Origin: Ophioderma brevispina
Taxonomy: Eukaryota; Echinodermata; Ophiuroidea; Amphilepidida; Ophiodermatidae
NCBI GenBank assembly: GCA_023653785.1
Contig: JAMKCH010049055.1
Span: 1 to 64,000 of the forward strand
DNA: 64,000 nucleotides
Direction of reading: 5' to 3'
Under the pieces are notes generated by a model. The model did no database searches. It saw nothing but the letters and a program-made list of their open reading frames with translations, and was not told where the DNA came from. Below are positions 36,060-46,699 of the stretch, in pieces (positions within the stretch are counted from its first letter, which is position 1; every line of letters begins with the position of its first letter). The position numbers and the translations under genes are program-made.

Positions 36060-37840
36060 ACTTGGTATTTTGGCTGCCGGTTTTCCCAGCTTCTGTGCTT
36101 GATGTAGGGCGGCCGCCATCCACATCGCCTGAAAAGCCAACTCGCTGATGTGGGTCGAGTTTTCTTTTTGAGTGGAAATTTTCGACTTCTTTTTTTTCGA
36201 TTTCTTTTTTACGTGGCGTTGTTTAAAAGAAGGCCGCAAAGCGCCGTTTAAACCAGCGAGGATATCGCCGATCCAGCTATGCCAGCAAGGGGTTATCGCC
36301 TTGCCACAACATAAACCTGGCAGTAATGTTTGCTTATAATTGACATTGGATTTTAGGCAGATGATAGCATTAAAATCTTGGCAGCTTTCGCAGCAAGGGC
36401 AAGCAGGTTTTCCAAGATAGCTCTTCACTTTTGTTTATCAGCTTAGAGAACTCGCCGATATGCGGCTTAGGGATAATGGCTAGCCTTGCGTAGGCCTTTT
36501 CTTCTTACGAAGCGCTGGTTTTTTTTGATTATCTTTATGTAAATCAAGAGCTTCTAGATATAAGACTTAAAGATCAAAAATACCATCGCATCGCAGATGA
36601 CAATTTTTAGGCTACCGTGATCTTTGGATTTTCAGGTTGGCTTGCGGGGTAGAAAGCAAAAAAGTTTTTAGAAAGTCTATCTTTTGTAGAGATCTATATC
36701 CGCCTATGCCGGGGCCTAGTAACAAGAGTATCGTAGATAGAAAGTTTGCTTTAGAGTTTATTTCACTACTTTCTTCTCAGGCATGATGATTTGGCTATCT
36801 AATTCTTGATTGGATGCTTGAAAAATATTTTTTGACTCGAAAAACCTAACCAACCGCTAAAAACTCCTAGCTGCCGTCTTGCAGCTGAAGAGGAGCCCAC
36901 TAAATACGTTTTAGAGCCGCCAACTATAGCTACATGTCCGCGAGTTTTTTTGTAATCGGTTTTTTCAAACTTTGGTACGAAGTCGGATCTCGCGGGGTAT
37001 CAGAAAGGCAGCAGTTTCTCCCCCCGCCCTAGTAGCACTAGCCGCTTTATCTCGTTAGAAAGTCTACCGGCCTTAGCTGACATGGGCGGGAAAATGGAGG
37101 GAACGATAATGATCTTAGATATAATGTTACGGATAGGCGGGCGGAAAAGCAGTTCTTTATGCAAGGCAAAAACCAGAGGCAAACATACGCTTTAATGTAA
37201 TTTCTGCCGAAGTTCCATGCAGTTGATATCTTCCTGCAAGACCGCTGGGTATATCCAAAGAGTAGGTGAAAACTGTTATTTCTCTAGGGTGGAATCTTGT
37301 TGGAAGCTAATGACGACCGTTGCGCTTTGCTAAGCTTATTGATCGGTTAGCGAGGTAGCTAGGGTTTCCGCTAAGAACTCCTCTAGTGCCAGGTGCCTAG
37401 CGGCATCAAATGAAATCAGCTTCTTGAATATTTGCGATTTCGCTTCAGCACTCAATTTAATGCTGTAACAACAAGCTAGCCCTAGGGTTTTTACTATTGC
37501 TAGATTTGCCGATGGCTAGGGCTGCATTTCTTGCGATCGGCTTCAAAAAATAAAAGTGCTAAGTTCTTGAAGCCGGCATAATGAGCATGACTAGCCATAA
37601 CCAGGGCATCGCCGCCATTATTAGATGACCACAGAGGAACAAGCAGCTTCGGCCTGGACCTTAGCTTTACTCTCTTGCAGAAACAGCTCCCAGGCAGATC
37701 GGCCGGCATTTTCCATAAGCAGAGGCTCTGCTATTTTATATTTTCGCTGTGCTTCCCTGTCTATAACCGCCATTTCTTGAAAACTAACTATTTCTGCATG
37801 GTTTTCTTGAATGGAGACGGTAAATATTTTGGATGCTTTC
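36060..37840 (-). pseudogene. nnr: Bifunctional NAD(P)HX epimerase/dehydratase Nnr (YjeF), frame-disrupted
   Basis: Repairs hydrated NAD(P)H: the N-terminal domain epimerises NAD(P)HX and the C-terminal domain dehydrates S-NAD(P)HX using ADP. On the minus strand the N-terminal domain reads EMAVIDREAQRK and LLMENAGRSAWELF near 37,700-37,790, then NNGGDALVMASH near 37,590-37,630 (family GxGNNGGDGxVxAR). The C-terminal domain starts near 36,960 with DYKKTRGHVAIVGGSKTY, the KGxxGxVLVIGGSxxYxGA segment. It continues in the 173-codon frame 35,907-36,428: CLKSNVNYK, then WIGDILAGLNGAL (the GSGDVLAGxIGA motif) and AMWMAAALHQAQKLG. That frame is the longest in the window. Its tail past about 36,060 is probably out-of-gene read-through. 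A Lys-rich insert near 36,180-36,220 is unusual. Confidence 0.87.
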
Positions 37841-37844
37841 TGCT

Positions 37845-38080
37845 TATGTGAACTAATATTACGAACTAATCAGTAGCTGAATGTATTTAAATATTATAGA
37901 AAAAGAATATTATAAGAAAAAAGAAATAAAAGGCTTTTTTCTTTTTAATTTTATATGAAAATATAAGAAAATATACCCCCCCCCCCTTCCCCCCCCCGAA
38001 AAATAATTGAATATCCAGTGATAAAAAATAAGAATAAGAAAAATAAATTAAATTTAAAGAATTAATATAGGAAAAGAATG
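37845..38080. other. AT-rich intergenic region with C tracts
   Basis: Divergent spacer between nnr (minus) and the DUF3467 gene (plus). Two C runs separated by TT lie at about 37,977-37,997. Promoters for both genes should lie here, but no clear -35/-10 pair stands out from the AT-rich background. Confidence 0.4.
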
Positions 38081-38084
38081 GAAC

Positions 38085-38330
38085 ATGGAAGATCAGACTA
38101 AGAAAAATAACCAAGCAATGAAAAAAAAACCAATTCAACTAAATGTAAGTAGCGGGTTATGCCAGGGCCCGTTTGCAAATATTAGCATTATCAATCACGA
38201 TGCCTCAACCTTTGTATTTGATTTCGCCTATTTGCCACGGCATGGCGAAAGCTACCGTGTCACGTATTATTAGGTAAGCTAGTGAGGCGAAAAAATTTTT
38301 ATCTGGCCTAAAAGAATATGAAAAATAGAA
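38085..38330 (+). pseudogene. DUF3467 family protein, frame-disrupted near the 3' end
   Basis: Small protein of unknown function. From the ATG at 38,085 the frame reads QLNVSSGLCQGPFANISII and TFVFDFAYLPR, the DUF3467 core (YANxxxIxxTxxEFxxDFxxxxP). The frame stops at 38,271-38,273, but the next frame gives FLSGLKEYEK to about 38,330. That fits the normal family end (LxxxLxxNIxxYExxFG) and about 80-95 residues. The ANI..FVFDF core is clear. A 52-base poly-A starts straight after it. Confidence 0.75.

Positions 38331-38335
<5 letters not shown>

Positions 38336-38387
<52 letters not shown>
38336..38387. repeat. A52 homopolymer
   Basis: Fifty-two consecutive A directly after the DUF3467 gene, followed within 20 bases by a G8 run (about 38,401-38,408). 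Far longer than normal bacterial tracts. Confidence 0.95.
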
Positions 38388-38389
<2 letters not shown>

Positions 38390-38391
<2 letters not shown>

Positions 38392-38700
38392 GTGTTGTGT
38401 GGGGGGGGAATTTTTCTGGTTTTCCTTGAAAGTTATGTCTGCATTTCAAAATTGTTCAAAAAAATGAAAATAGTAATAATCACTGAATTAGAAGTAATAT
38501 ATCTATAAAAATTTATTTTTTATTATTATTTATAAGTTAACAATTTTATATTACAAAAATTTATTGTAAAAAAAATAAACTAAATAACAATGAGGCGTCT
38601 ATGCTGGAAGTGATATCTAGGAATAATTTCAAATATCAGATATATTCATGTTATTTTCTGCCAACAAAGTTCAAAATTAACAAATATAACTGGTAACTGC
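38390..38700. other. AT-rich leader upstream of paaA
   Basis: No coding signal; it contains the G-run noted above. The promoter and any PaaX operator of the paa operon would be expected here. I looked for an inverted repeat resembling a PaaX site and saw none that I trust. Confidence 0.4.
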
Positions 38701-38701
38701 T

Positions 38702-39655
38702 ATGTACAGCCAATAGGTGAAACCAAAAATCAAAAAAACTAAGCAAGCCGGACTGTTTTTCAAGAGCGAATTGATAATGGGGAGAAAAATAGAGAATACA
38801 GTTATATGCGGAGGCTACCGAAAACCTTAATTACGGCAAATCTCTCAGCATGCGCCACTCAGAGGATATCGGTAGCAGCCAGAGGGAAATTGGATTACCA
38901 GAGCCACCCGCTTACATAGAAAAACCGTTTTATTAGCGAAGGTCCAAGATGAATGCAGGTCATGGCCTTTATTGACCGTAGCACTGAAACCCCGGGGGGA
39001 CAAGCGCGAGCAGCTGGTAGAAGATCTTTTAGCAAATAAAGCGAAATTTTCCGTATTTCTAGTATCCGACATTGAAACTGGAAAGATATTGGAATGCATC
39101 GGCTGGTGGGGGATGGCGCAGCTATTATCAACCAAGTTTCCTTATGCCAAAACATCATACGCCCCATACTATAAACGATTGTAAGAATTGACAAGGAAGA
39201 AAGTGTTCATCAAAGGCAGGATTTCGAAGAGTCTATGCGCTTTGCCAGGGAATGATGAGCAGAAACAGATGGCCCAAGATTCCCTGAAAACACATGGTGG
39301 TGGCCGACCTTAATGATGTTTGGTCCGCATGATAGTGACTCGCCACATAGGGCAATCATTGCGGTGGAAGGATTAAAGGGGGAGAGTATGATGATCTCCG
39401 GAAGAAATTCGTAGAGCAAACGGTTCCCCAAGCGGAGTTTCTGGGTTTAATATCCATCCATCTAGTTTTAATAAAAAGAAGCAGGAGTATGAATTTGGGG
39501 AAAGTGACTGGGATGAATTTTATCGCGTGATTAACGGTGATGGAACGCAATCAGCGGAACGTTTGGAAGTAGAAAACTAGCCGAGGAAGAGTCTTTGTGG
39601 GTGGAAGGCGGCGGCAAAAGCTTTTGCAGAGAAGCTTAAATACAGCAAGAAATAA
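38702..39655 (+). pseudogene. paaA: Phenylacetyl-CoA epoxidase subunit PaaA, frame-disrupted
   Basis: Catalytic di-iron subunit of the multicomponent monooxygenase that epoxidises the ring of phenylacetyl-CoA. After the ATG at 38,702 (MYSQ) come FQERIDNGEKIE near 38,760-38,795, AYRKTLI in a shifted frame, and the metal-binding SQHAHSE region near 38,840-38,870 in damaged form. KVQDEAGHGL is readable near 38,942-38,970, the second ligand motif. QLVEDLLANKAKFS at 39,013-39,055, FGPHDSDSPHRA near 39,318-39,355 and YEFGESDWDEFYRVINGDG at 39,488-39,543 match family blocks in order. The stop is near 39,653. Length of 950 bases fits about 315 residues. It heads a gapless run of paa genes on one strand. 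Confidence 0.93.
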
Positions 39656-39724
39656 AAATATATTAATAAGTGTGCTCTAATAAAAATCAACATTTTTATA
39701 AGCTATTAAAAAAAGGCTCCCGCT

Positions 39725-40160
39725 ATGGATACCCAAAAAAAATCTACTATAAGTAAAGTAAACCAAAACTGGAAGTAAAAGCAAAGCCCGGTCTAAGAAA
39801 CCAAACTGAGCTAAGACTCCGCAAGAAAAAAGCACGTGGCAGTGAAAAGCGAGGGACTGCGAGGGCAAGGCGTTCCGCCAGTGGCAGAGAATATACGAGG
39901 TTTTTGTTCGCAGTAAACATGTCATTCGCATGTGGCATGTGGAAGTGTTGAGCCAGCGAAGCTAGTTAGCCTGCAGTATTGCAGAGCATCTCTGACTTGC
40001 GGCGTAGCGAGGGGCTCAGCATCTGGGTGGCAGCAGACTCTACAATAGTAGCCTCAAAGCCAAGAAACAAAGTGATTTTCAAAGCGCAAAGGAAGCAGAA
40101 AAGATTTCGCTTCCCTGCCGATTACAAAATCCAAGTGAAAAATACAAAAATATAAAGCGT
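39725..40160 (+). pseudogene. paaB: Phenylacetyl-CoA epoxidase subunit PaaB, frame-disrupted
   Basis: Small subunit of the PaaABCDE epoxidase, thought to bridge the catalytic and reductase parts. The plus strand reads EVFVRSKHVI-MWHVGS near 39,894-39,945, matching WEVFVRxKxGLxHxHVGSLHA. RGLSIWVAADSTIVAS follows near 40,005-40,055, the GVSIWVVPSxxI segment, and then FRFPADYKIPSEKY near 40,110-40,145, which fits ADKxYRHPTFYDIP. Family size is 95-120 residues. The segment ahead of WEVFVR is out of frame, so the start is uncertain. Confidence 0.82.
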
Positions 40161-40164
40161 CTAG

Positions 40165-41012
40165 CAGCCTTTATTCCTAAGATAGCCTTAAGCGAAGAAA
40201 GTATTCAAGATATCCGTGGCCTTCAGTATTTTAATCAAGTTACGGGGAGGGTTTCAGCTAGCAGAACTCTACACTGCTTCGTTAGCGATAGTCAGCTTAT
40301 TCTTCGCATCGCCTGCAAGAGCTTGCGGCAAACAGCCCCACTAGAAGAAGATTTAGGCGCTTCTTCCAATATGCCTTAGACCTCCTGGGGCAAGCGCGAT
40401 TCTATATCAGGCTATTGTATCAGCAGAGCCTGGGGGGAGTTCTGAAGCCATGGGCTAGTGAGATGAAATGTTAGTTGAAACGTGATGAACGTTTTTATTG
40501 TACCATCTCCTTGTAGAGCAGGAGATAGAGATTTGCGCCATATTATGCTAAGGCAGTATCTTTTCGATTCATTTTTTTTGAACTTTGGCGGGAGCGTAGC
40601 CACATTTCTAAATACGGTGTCTTGCAGAGATTAGCTGAAAAATTTGTAGCGAACATGAGTATCATCGAGCATAGCCAGCTGGGGGCAGAGTCTCTAGCGA
40701 ACGGATGGAGTTATGCCAGAGTAAAAACAGGTTGGCAGAATCTTGATCCCTTTATAGGCGAGCTTTTTGTAGAGGATGAAATAGATGCGTTTATGAAAGA
40801 CTCGGAAAATGGCGAACATCGCTTGTAAGATATGCAGGAGAGGTTGGCAGGATAAATATCTAAAAGCCCTTATAAAAAAAGCTGGAATAGAAATACCAGA
40901 AAAGGGCAGAGTGTATACTGGTGGCAAGCAGGGAAGGCATCAGGAGCATTTAGGTTATATTTTAAACCGATCTTCAATATATGCAGCGAATGCTACACCG
41001 GGCCAATGGTAA
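40165..41012 (+). pseudogene. paaC: Phenylacetyl-CoA epoxidase subunit PaaC, frame-disrupted
   Basis: Structural subunit that pairs with PaaA in the epoxidase core. Readable blocks are ALDLLGQARF near 40,376-40,405 and RLAEKFVANMSIIEHSQLG near 40,625-40,680, the region matching KAxKExxYHxRxSxxWxxRLG. GWQNLDPFIGELFVEDEID lies at 40,733-40,790. The C-terminal frame 40,809-41,012 reads ALIKKAGIEIPEKGRVYTGG, RHQEHLGYIL and ending TPGQW, equal to GGxxGxHTExLGxLLAEMQxxxRxxPGAxW. Length fits about 255-280 residues. It follows paaB without a gap. Confidence 0.87.
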
Positions 41013-41037
41013 AAGTAAGTAAAAGTAGGCAAAAAAA

Positions 41038-41570
41038 ATGCTACTTAGAATGATAAAACTGGCTAGCAAGTAATTGACGAGAAAATTGACAGGAAGATTG
41101 CTTCGATTTTAGCGGAGGTGGAGACCCGGAGCTGCCCTCTTTTAAGCGTTTTTGGATTTAGGCCTGATTCATAAATGATATTTGAGACGAAAACAGATGA
41201 TGGGAATCTTTTGTGAATCTTCTGACTACGACCGACGTATTCGGCTTGCCCGGCTATTTGGCTTAACAGAAGCTTGAAGAAAAGCCTTTTTAATCGTACC
41301 AGGCTACTTGCAGCTGAATTTGAAAGTTATCTTTCATCCCGCTCAATGGAGACCAGCAGATATTTCTGTGGGGACGTAGGAATTTCTGGAAAATGGGGAT
41401 AGCAACCCGCCACTGAATGCAGCTATGAGGATGGAGAGAGCATATTACCTGCCCCCTCTGCCATTTAAAGGAAACGTGCTTCTTAGTCCATATGGGATCT
41501 ACTGTCTGTAAAGCTATCTATAAGTGCAAGGCTGTGATCAGGTTTTGATTATTTCAAGTGTTTTCCCAGA
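41038..41570 (+). pseudogene. paaD: Phenylacetyl-CoA epoxidase assembly factor PaaD, frame-disrupted
   Basis: DUF59/MIP18-type protein needed to mature the epoxidase, probably through Fe-S or di-iron assembly. Readable pieces are SILAEVE (the LxxVxDPEIPxxSxxDLG region) near 41,098-41,125, a YSGCPA-like segment near 41,225-41,265 and LPAPSAI near 41,450. The end reads GSTVCKAIYKCKAVI-LFQVF near 41,492-41,560, matching the C-terminal FGSTxCKAxxxCxxCxEPFxxFK with two of its cysteines. Size fits about 165 residues. Its place between paaC and paaE supports the call strongly, since the sequence alone is badly broken. Confidence 0.75.
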
Positions 41571-41587
41571 AATTTTAAAAGAATTTA

Positions 41588-43085
41588 TGGTTAAGATTTA
41601 GATTCATATCTTAGAGAGCTAGATAGCATACGATACATGAGTGATTCACTACCTGAACTTAAGCTCTGTAGACAACTTACGAGCACCTCTGTTTTAAAAA
41701 ATTGAGTTTTCACAAATAGCCGATTCGCTTGAAAAAGCTAAGGTATTTTCTTTCATTCCGTGCAGCATATAGCTATTTTTCGCTGTTTCTGTCTCTTGGA
41801 TGGGCAGAATAATAGAATAATAAAATCAGCGTTTGCCAAGTGCAGCAATTGATGCAGAAAAAGAGAAGATGAAGGAGGAAAAGCTAGTTCGGAATTATTC
41901 TATTTGAGTAACGGTTTTTGATAAGGAATTACAAGTGGCTGTGAAGAAAGTGCCGGGGGATTGTTTTCTAGCTTCGCTAATGATGAGCTTCAGCCTGGCG
42001 ATAGCCTAGAGTTTTGCCGCCCTCTGGTTTATTCACCAACCGGCTTTTTTTCAAAGAAAAGAAGAGCTAGGATGGAGGTAGCAAGAAAAAAACTCGATTC
42101 GGCTAGCCAATGGTATCCCAAGAAATTTTTTGTCGGAAAAATCTCATTAGTAGTGTTCGCGGCTGGAAGCGGTAATAACGTCCTATTATGTCGATGATAA
42201 GACCTTTCTGGCTTATCGGTCAATCAGAAGAGCGCCTGGCGCTGTAGTTTTGTTTAAAATACGGAAATAAAAACAGTGATGATGTAGTTTAAAGAGGAAC
42301 TCACGATTTGAAAAACAACTTTATAGATAGTTTTTCGCCTCTCTTGTTTTTTTTCTCGAAGCAAGGATGTGTCGCCGCCTATATTTAAAGGGCAATTGAT
42401 AGCTGAAATTAACTCAGGTTGCCAGAGATTGGCTTTGCTCTCGCTGTATAATACAGTGGAGTATTATATCTCTGGCCCCGGTGTATGATAAGTCAATTAA
42501 GCGCGTTCTTTAGACTAAGGGATTAGCGAAAAGTGCTTAAGAAAGAGCTTTCAGTTCGCGTATTTGCGAATTCAAAAGAGTCGCTGATAAAGAAGCGATC
42601 TTGATGCCCAAGCGGCGACTAAACTAAAAAACTAAAAAATCAAAACAACGAGTAGATCTTAGTCCAGGAAATTCAGTAACTCAGCAGCTTATAACAAAAG
42701 GAGTGGGGCTGAAATTAAGGACAACGAAGGAAATGAAAGCAGGGAACTGAATATGTTGAATCGAGGGTATGAAGCTGCTGTAGATTTTTCTTTTTTTTCA
42801 AAGAACCGGATAATAGAAGTGCATAAAGCTTGGCAACCAATTCTAATTCTAGGTCCTTATTGGATTTAGCATTACAAAATTGGATTCTGCCCCATGCCTG
42901 TAGGGGGGCGTTTGCGGAACCTGCCGGGCTAAACTGATACGAGGTAAGGTTCATCAAAAAGCTGATTACGCTTTAACTGAAGCAAATGCCGAAGTCGGGG
43001 GGCAAATTTTAACTTGCCAAAGCCATCCTTTAAAGCATAACTTAGAATTGAATTTCGATTATTCCTTTAATTTAAGCTTGAAGCT
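41588..43085 (+). pseudogene. paaE: Phenylacetyl-CoA epoxidase reductase PaaE, frame-disrupted
   Basis: NADPH-dependent flavin and [2Fe-2S] reductase that feeds electrons to PaaABC. The plus strand reads KLVRNYSI (FAD-binding RxYSI) near 41,881-41,905, then LQVAVKKVPGDCFSSF near 41,931-41,975. The frame at 41,961-42,197 has DELQPGDSLEFCRP, the LxxGDxLxVxxPxGxF region. An AAGSGN segment lies near 42,160-42,178 (AAGSGITP). At the C-terminus are an AC-RGAFAEPAGLN stretch near 42,890-42,940, which holds plant-type ferredoxin cysteines, and DYALTEANAEVGGQI then LTCQSHPLKHNLELNFDY near 42,963-43,070. That is the classic PaaE end with the last Fe-S cysteine. The span of 1.5 kb is longer than the usual 1.1 kb, so some inserted sequence is likely. 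Confidence 0.85.
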
Positions 43086-43129
43086 TAAATTAAAGAACGG
43101 AATGCTGGAAGGCGAATGAAAGATGCTTC

Positions 43130-44935
43130 AAGAAAGATATTTCATGAAGCATATAGGGTCGAATTAATTCGAGATTTTAGAGAGGACTTTATGCCAAGAT
43201 TCTGACAGAAAAAGTTAATAGAAAAACAGTGCCTATCATCAGGCTAAACTGGATGAGCTTTGCCTAGCTATCCGGAAGCGAGAATACTTTTTCATATCAT
43301 AATGAAATCCCCAGCGAAAAAATATACGGCGAGGGCGTGAAACAGCAAGCTAGATGAATTGCATTGCTCTGCAACAAAAAACATTCACTTGCGTATTGAA
43401 AAGTATCTGAGGGCCGGGGACATTGAGGGGCAGTTATGAATAAAAGAGTCTTCGTATAGCACGATGCCTTCAGCATGAAATACGCTTATAAGATCCGGAA
43501 AAATTATAAAAGAAAGAGCTAAAAAAGCTATGGCGGTTGGGTAGCTGTCATTACAGCGCGGGCATTTTTAGTTTTGGAGATTTTAGAGCGGATCAATAAG
43601 AAAAGCTTTTAAGGCACATGCATAGAGGCAATGCACTGGCCAATCTTTTGTTATGGCTTTTCAGGCTGGGGGCCGCATGCTAGCGAGCGCGGAGCGGAGG
43701 CTGTGGCTTACGCCTATACGGCCTTAAAAGAATTTCAGAGGAAAGCGGGTCTTTGGACTAAGCCGCGTGGAAAAGACAAAGCCGCCTTACAGTTAAAGAA
43801 ACACTTTATCGCTAGGACCAAGGGTATGGACATAGTTAACGTGTGCTAGTTTTACCAATTGGAATTCCTATGGTGCTATTTTCGCTAATATGCTTATAGG
43901 CGCTGCTTGTTTAGTGAAAGCGCATCAGAGGCTATTCTGCCGATAGCCTTACCGTCAGCAAGCACAGGAGGTTCTTTTAGAATACGGACATGATCCGGCC
44001 TTAATAAATTTATTGTTGTTTAATGATGATACGGCGTTGCAGACATTCTTGAAACAGCCCGACTGCGCCATTGTTGATTTTAAGCTCGCAAAAGTTTTGG
44101 CGTATGGCTAGAGGCCAATTTACCGCATGCCAGTGTTTTAACGGAAAAGTCTGGTGTTGGAACTATTCTCTTCCACTCCAGCAAGAATAGAGCAGCGGCG
44201 GTGAGAAATATAGCTAGCAGTATTTGCCTTTACTCTGGGCAGATGTGCACATCGCCGAAAAACATCTTCATCCAGAGCAGAGTTCAATGAAACCGCGACG
44301 GCTATTAGCGAAGCTATAACAGGCTTAGGGGATAATGATGCAAGGCTTAGCTTTCTAGGAGTGGATGCGCTGCCAAAGAAGAGTCTTGATGTTATGGATG
44401 AAGCCGTGGCGCTAGGGAAACTGCGGTTGGCTTCAAGAACTATTGATCATCCGTATAGAAAAGGACTGAAAACTGCATACCCCGGCATTAATAGAGATCA
44501 GTTGGCGAAACGGGCTAGCGGAATACAAAGCTCGATCAAGGAGCTCCGGTTTTTGTTAGAAAAAGATTTTTTGCTCCCGTTGTTTTTCTTATTAAAACAA
44601 AGGATATAGCAGAGAGTATGAACCTAGCGCGGCTTAGCCTGCAGAAAAGTGGGGCGATAGCTATGGGCCTCTATACTGAAGACGAAAAGGTGAAGGAGGA
44701 AGTTATTCGATTTAGCCATGCAGTTGAAAGTGAATTTATCTATCAATTTAGTAGGCCGAGGCATTGCTAAATCATTCAAATTCTTCTTTCAGTGACTTCA
44801 TAAACAGCGGCGGAAAAGGTCGGCGAAGTGTTCTATTACCTCACCAGAGTTTGTTCACAGAAGAATGCGATTATCAATCTGAAAGAGCCGGCCTTAGTTG
44901 AAATTATTTCAGCTTGCCTATTAGGGCGTAAAAAA
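43130..44935 (+). pseudogene. paaN: Phenylacetate degradation aldehyde dehydrogenase-like protein PaaN, frame-disrupted
   Basis: ALDH-superfamily enzyme found in paa clusters of many bacteria, often where the PaaZ fusion is absent; it is thought to act on the semialdehyde product of ring opening. Readable in order: AIRKREYFFPYNEIPS with KIYGEGV near 43,270-43,345, and MH-TGQSFVMAFQAGGPHAS across shifts near 43,631-43,690. ERGAEAVAYAYTALKEFQRK, FTNWNSYGAIFANM (43,850-43,895), DCAIVDF, EKSGVGTILFHSS and SLYSGQMCTSPKNIF follow. The last holds the catalytic cysteine near 44,255. FFAPVVFLIKTKDIAE and GAIAMGLYTEDE come near the end. The length of about 1.8 kb fits 550-600 residues. The catalytic Cys and Glu regions both read correctly once frames are followed. 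Confidence 0.9.
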
Positions 44936-44984
44936 AGAATACATAGATGAAAACTAATGGCAGTAAAGCTTATGCTTAGAATAA

Positions 44985-45785
44985 GATGAACAAGGCAATG
45001 GCCAAAAAAAAACGATTTAAGCAGTTTCAAAAATATTCTCTGCCAAGAACCAGGCACTAGCCTTAGTTAATAGAGATAAGGCGAGAAAAAGTTAAAAATG
45101 CTTTGAATACAGAGACCCTATCGGAATAGCCGTGCCATTAGCTAGTATGAAGATCGGAGAAAAAAGTAGTCATATCCACAGGAAACAGAGGGAGATTTGC
45201 CGCCGGGAGCGGATATCAATGAACTAGCTGAGTATACCGCTGAGAGCATTCAAATGGATGAGCGAAAAAAACTCTGGGATAGAATAGCCGGTTTTTCTAA
45301 GCCGTTGATAGCGGCTATAAATGGCTACTGTTTTGGTGCTGGCTTAGAGTTGGCTCTGCGTGCTGATATTCGCTACGCTGGGGATTTCAGCGACATTTGC
45401 GCAACCGGAGATAAATTTAGGATTATGCCGGGGGCTGGTGCTGTGCAGCTTGCTTTAAGAAATATGCCTCCTAGCGTGGTGGCTGAATTTATTTTAAGCG
45501 GAAAGCGATTGTCGGCCCAGCGGGCCAAGCAAGCAGGTTTAGTTTCAGAGGTCTATCCAGCTAAGACTTTAATTTCAGAGGCAATACTTATAGCAGAGGG
45601 ATAGCGGAAAAGGAACATTTTCTGGGCCTTTAAATTTCATAAAAAAAGCGCTGCGTTTAGCTTATAAAACCGCTATCGGCAGCTTTGAAAGAAGAGCGAA
45701 CTTTATATGAAAAATTAGTCGCCTTGCCTAGAAGCTAAGGAAAATCTCGAAAATTTTCAAAAACTAAAAAAACTAATTTTGAATA
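44985..45785 (+). pseudogene. paaF: Enoyl-CoA hydratase (crotonase), PaaF-like, frame-disrupted
   Basis: Crotonase-fold hydratase, likely acting on 2,3-didehydroadipyl-CoA or an earlier ring-opened CoA ester. After VKNALNTETLSE near 45,085-45,125 the 135-codon frame 45,197-45,604 reads PPGADINELAEY, KPLIAAINGYCFGAGLELAL and FRIMPGAGAVQLAL, then AEFILSGKRLSAQRAKQAGL. These include the AGAD oxyanion-hole segment, the second oxyanion Gly in GYCFGAGLEL, and IMPGAG, whose position normally carries the catalytic Glu region. This is among the least damaged genes here. Tail frames run to about 45,780. It is the first of three crotonases in the island. The split of PaaF and PaaG roles among them is inferred from order. 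Confidence 0.86.
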
Positions 45786-45829
45786 CGAATTTAAGGAATA
45801 CTATCGCTCTAAGCAGTGGAGCGTTCATA

Positions 45830-46690
45830 CCATAAGCGTTGATTTTTGTTATGAAAAATACTTTTGATTAATTATCTCCACTCAATGATGGATGCGCGCC
45901 CGGGGTCCCTAGGATAAAGTTGAATAGGCCATAGAAGCTAGCCAGCTTTACAGAGAAGATGCATAAAGAGCTTCAAGTGGCCTTGCGCTCACGAAAAAGC
46001 TGTGCTTGAAAAGAAGTTTCTCTTTTGACCTATCACAGTCGCAGGCAGAGGGTTTTGTGCAGCCAAGATCTACGTGATAGAATGGTAAAAAAGAAAGCAA
46101 GTTAAAAAAGCCGCGCATGGCAAAGCAACGGCCGTAGACTTAGGTGCTTTGAAAAAGAATTATAATCGCTTGTTCAAGCCTTATCAATTTCCCGCAACGC
46201 CTCGCCGCTGTCAATGGTGTTGTGCCGGAGCTGGTATATCGCTGGCATTAGCTTGTGATTTGTTCTAGCGAGTAAGGAAGCCAGTTTTTTGTTTCGCCTT
46301 TTCTAAAATTGGGCTTATCCCCGATTCCGCCTGCTCGTATTTCCACTGCCTTATTTAGTAGCCTGCAGAAAGCCAGGAGCTTTGTATGCTAGGTGGAAAA
46401 ATAATCGGCAGAAGCGGTTTTGGATTTGGGGCTGATTTATCAAGATATCCGATAAAGAAGATTTTCTAGAGCCTGTCAGGATTTAGAGCACAAATTACTA
46501 GATTTGCCGTGATCGCTGGCTAGTTTTTTGGAGCCCAGAAAACCTTATTAGGAAGTCTGCATCATAGCTTTGTAAGAGCACTGGATTATGAACCGGTTTA
46601 CAGCGTTTTCGCTGCACTGGCCTGATATAAAGAAGGAGTAGCGGCTTTTTTAGCGAAAGAAAAGCGAAGTTTCGTTGATTGAGATCAGAT
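45830..46690 (+). pseudogene. paaG: Second enoyl-CoA hydratase/isomerase, PaaG-like, frame-disrupted
   Basis: Crotonase-family enzyme, most likely the ring 1,2-epoxyphenylacetyl-CoA isomerase PaaG that forms the oxepin. Plus-strand pieces: GRGFCAA-I (the FxAGxD/GxD region) near 46,040-46,070, AAVNGVVPEL near 46,206-46,235, SFLFRLF-KIGLIPDS near 46,289-46,330, and RALELCMLGGKI near 46,370-46,405. SAEAVLDLGLIYQ and DLEHKLLDLP follow near 46,407-46,510. The KIGLIPDSG-type block is characteristic of the PaaG branch, where Asp replaces the catalytic Glu. The stop region near 46,680 lies just ahead of paaH. Confidence 0.78.
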
Positions 46691-46699
46691 AAAATAGTG

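Noticed and set aside
35885..36148. 87-codon plus-strand frame
   Set aside because: It overlaps the well-supported Nnr dehydratase domain on the minus strand and shows no family motif.
40694..40927. 77-codon minus-strand frame
   Set aside because: Antisense to the clear PaaC C-terminal region.
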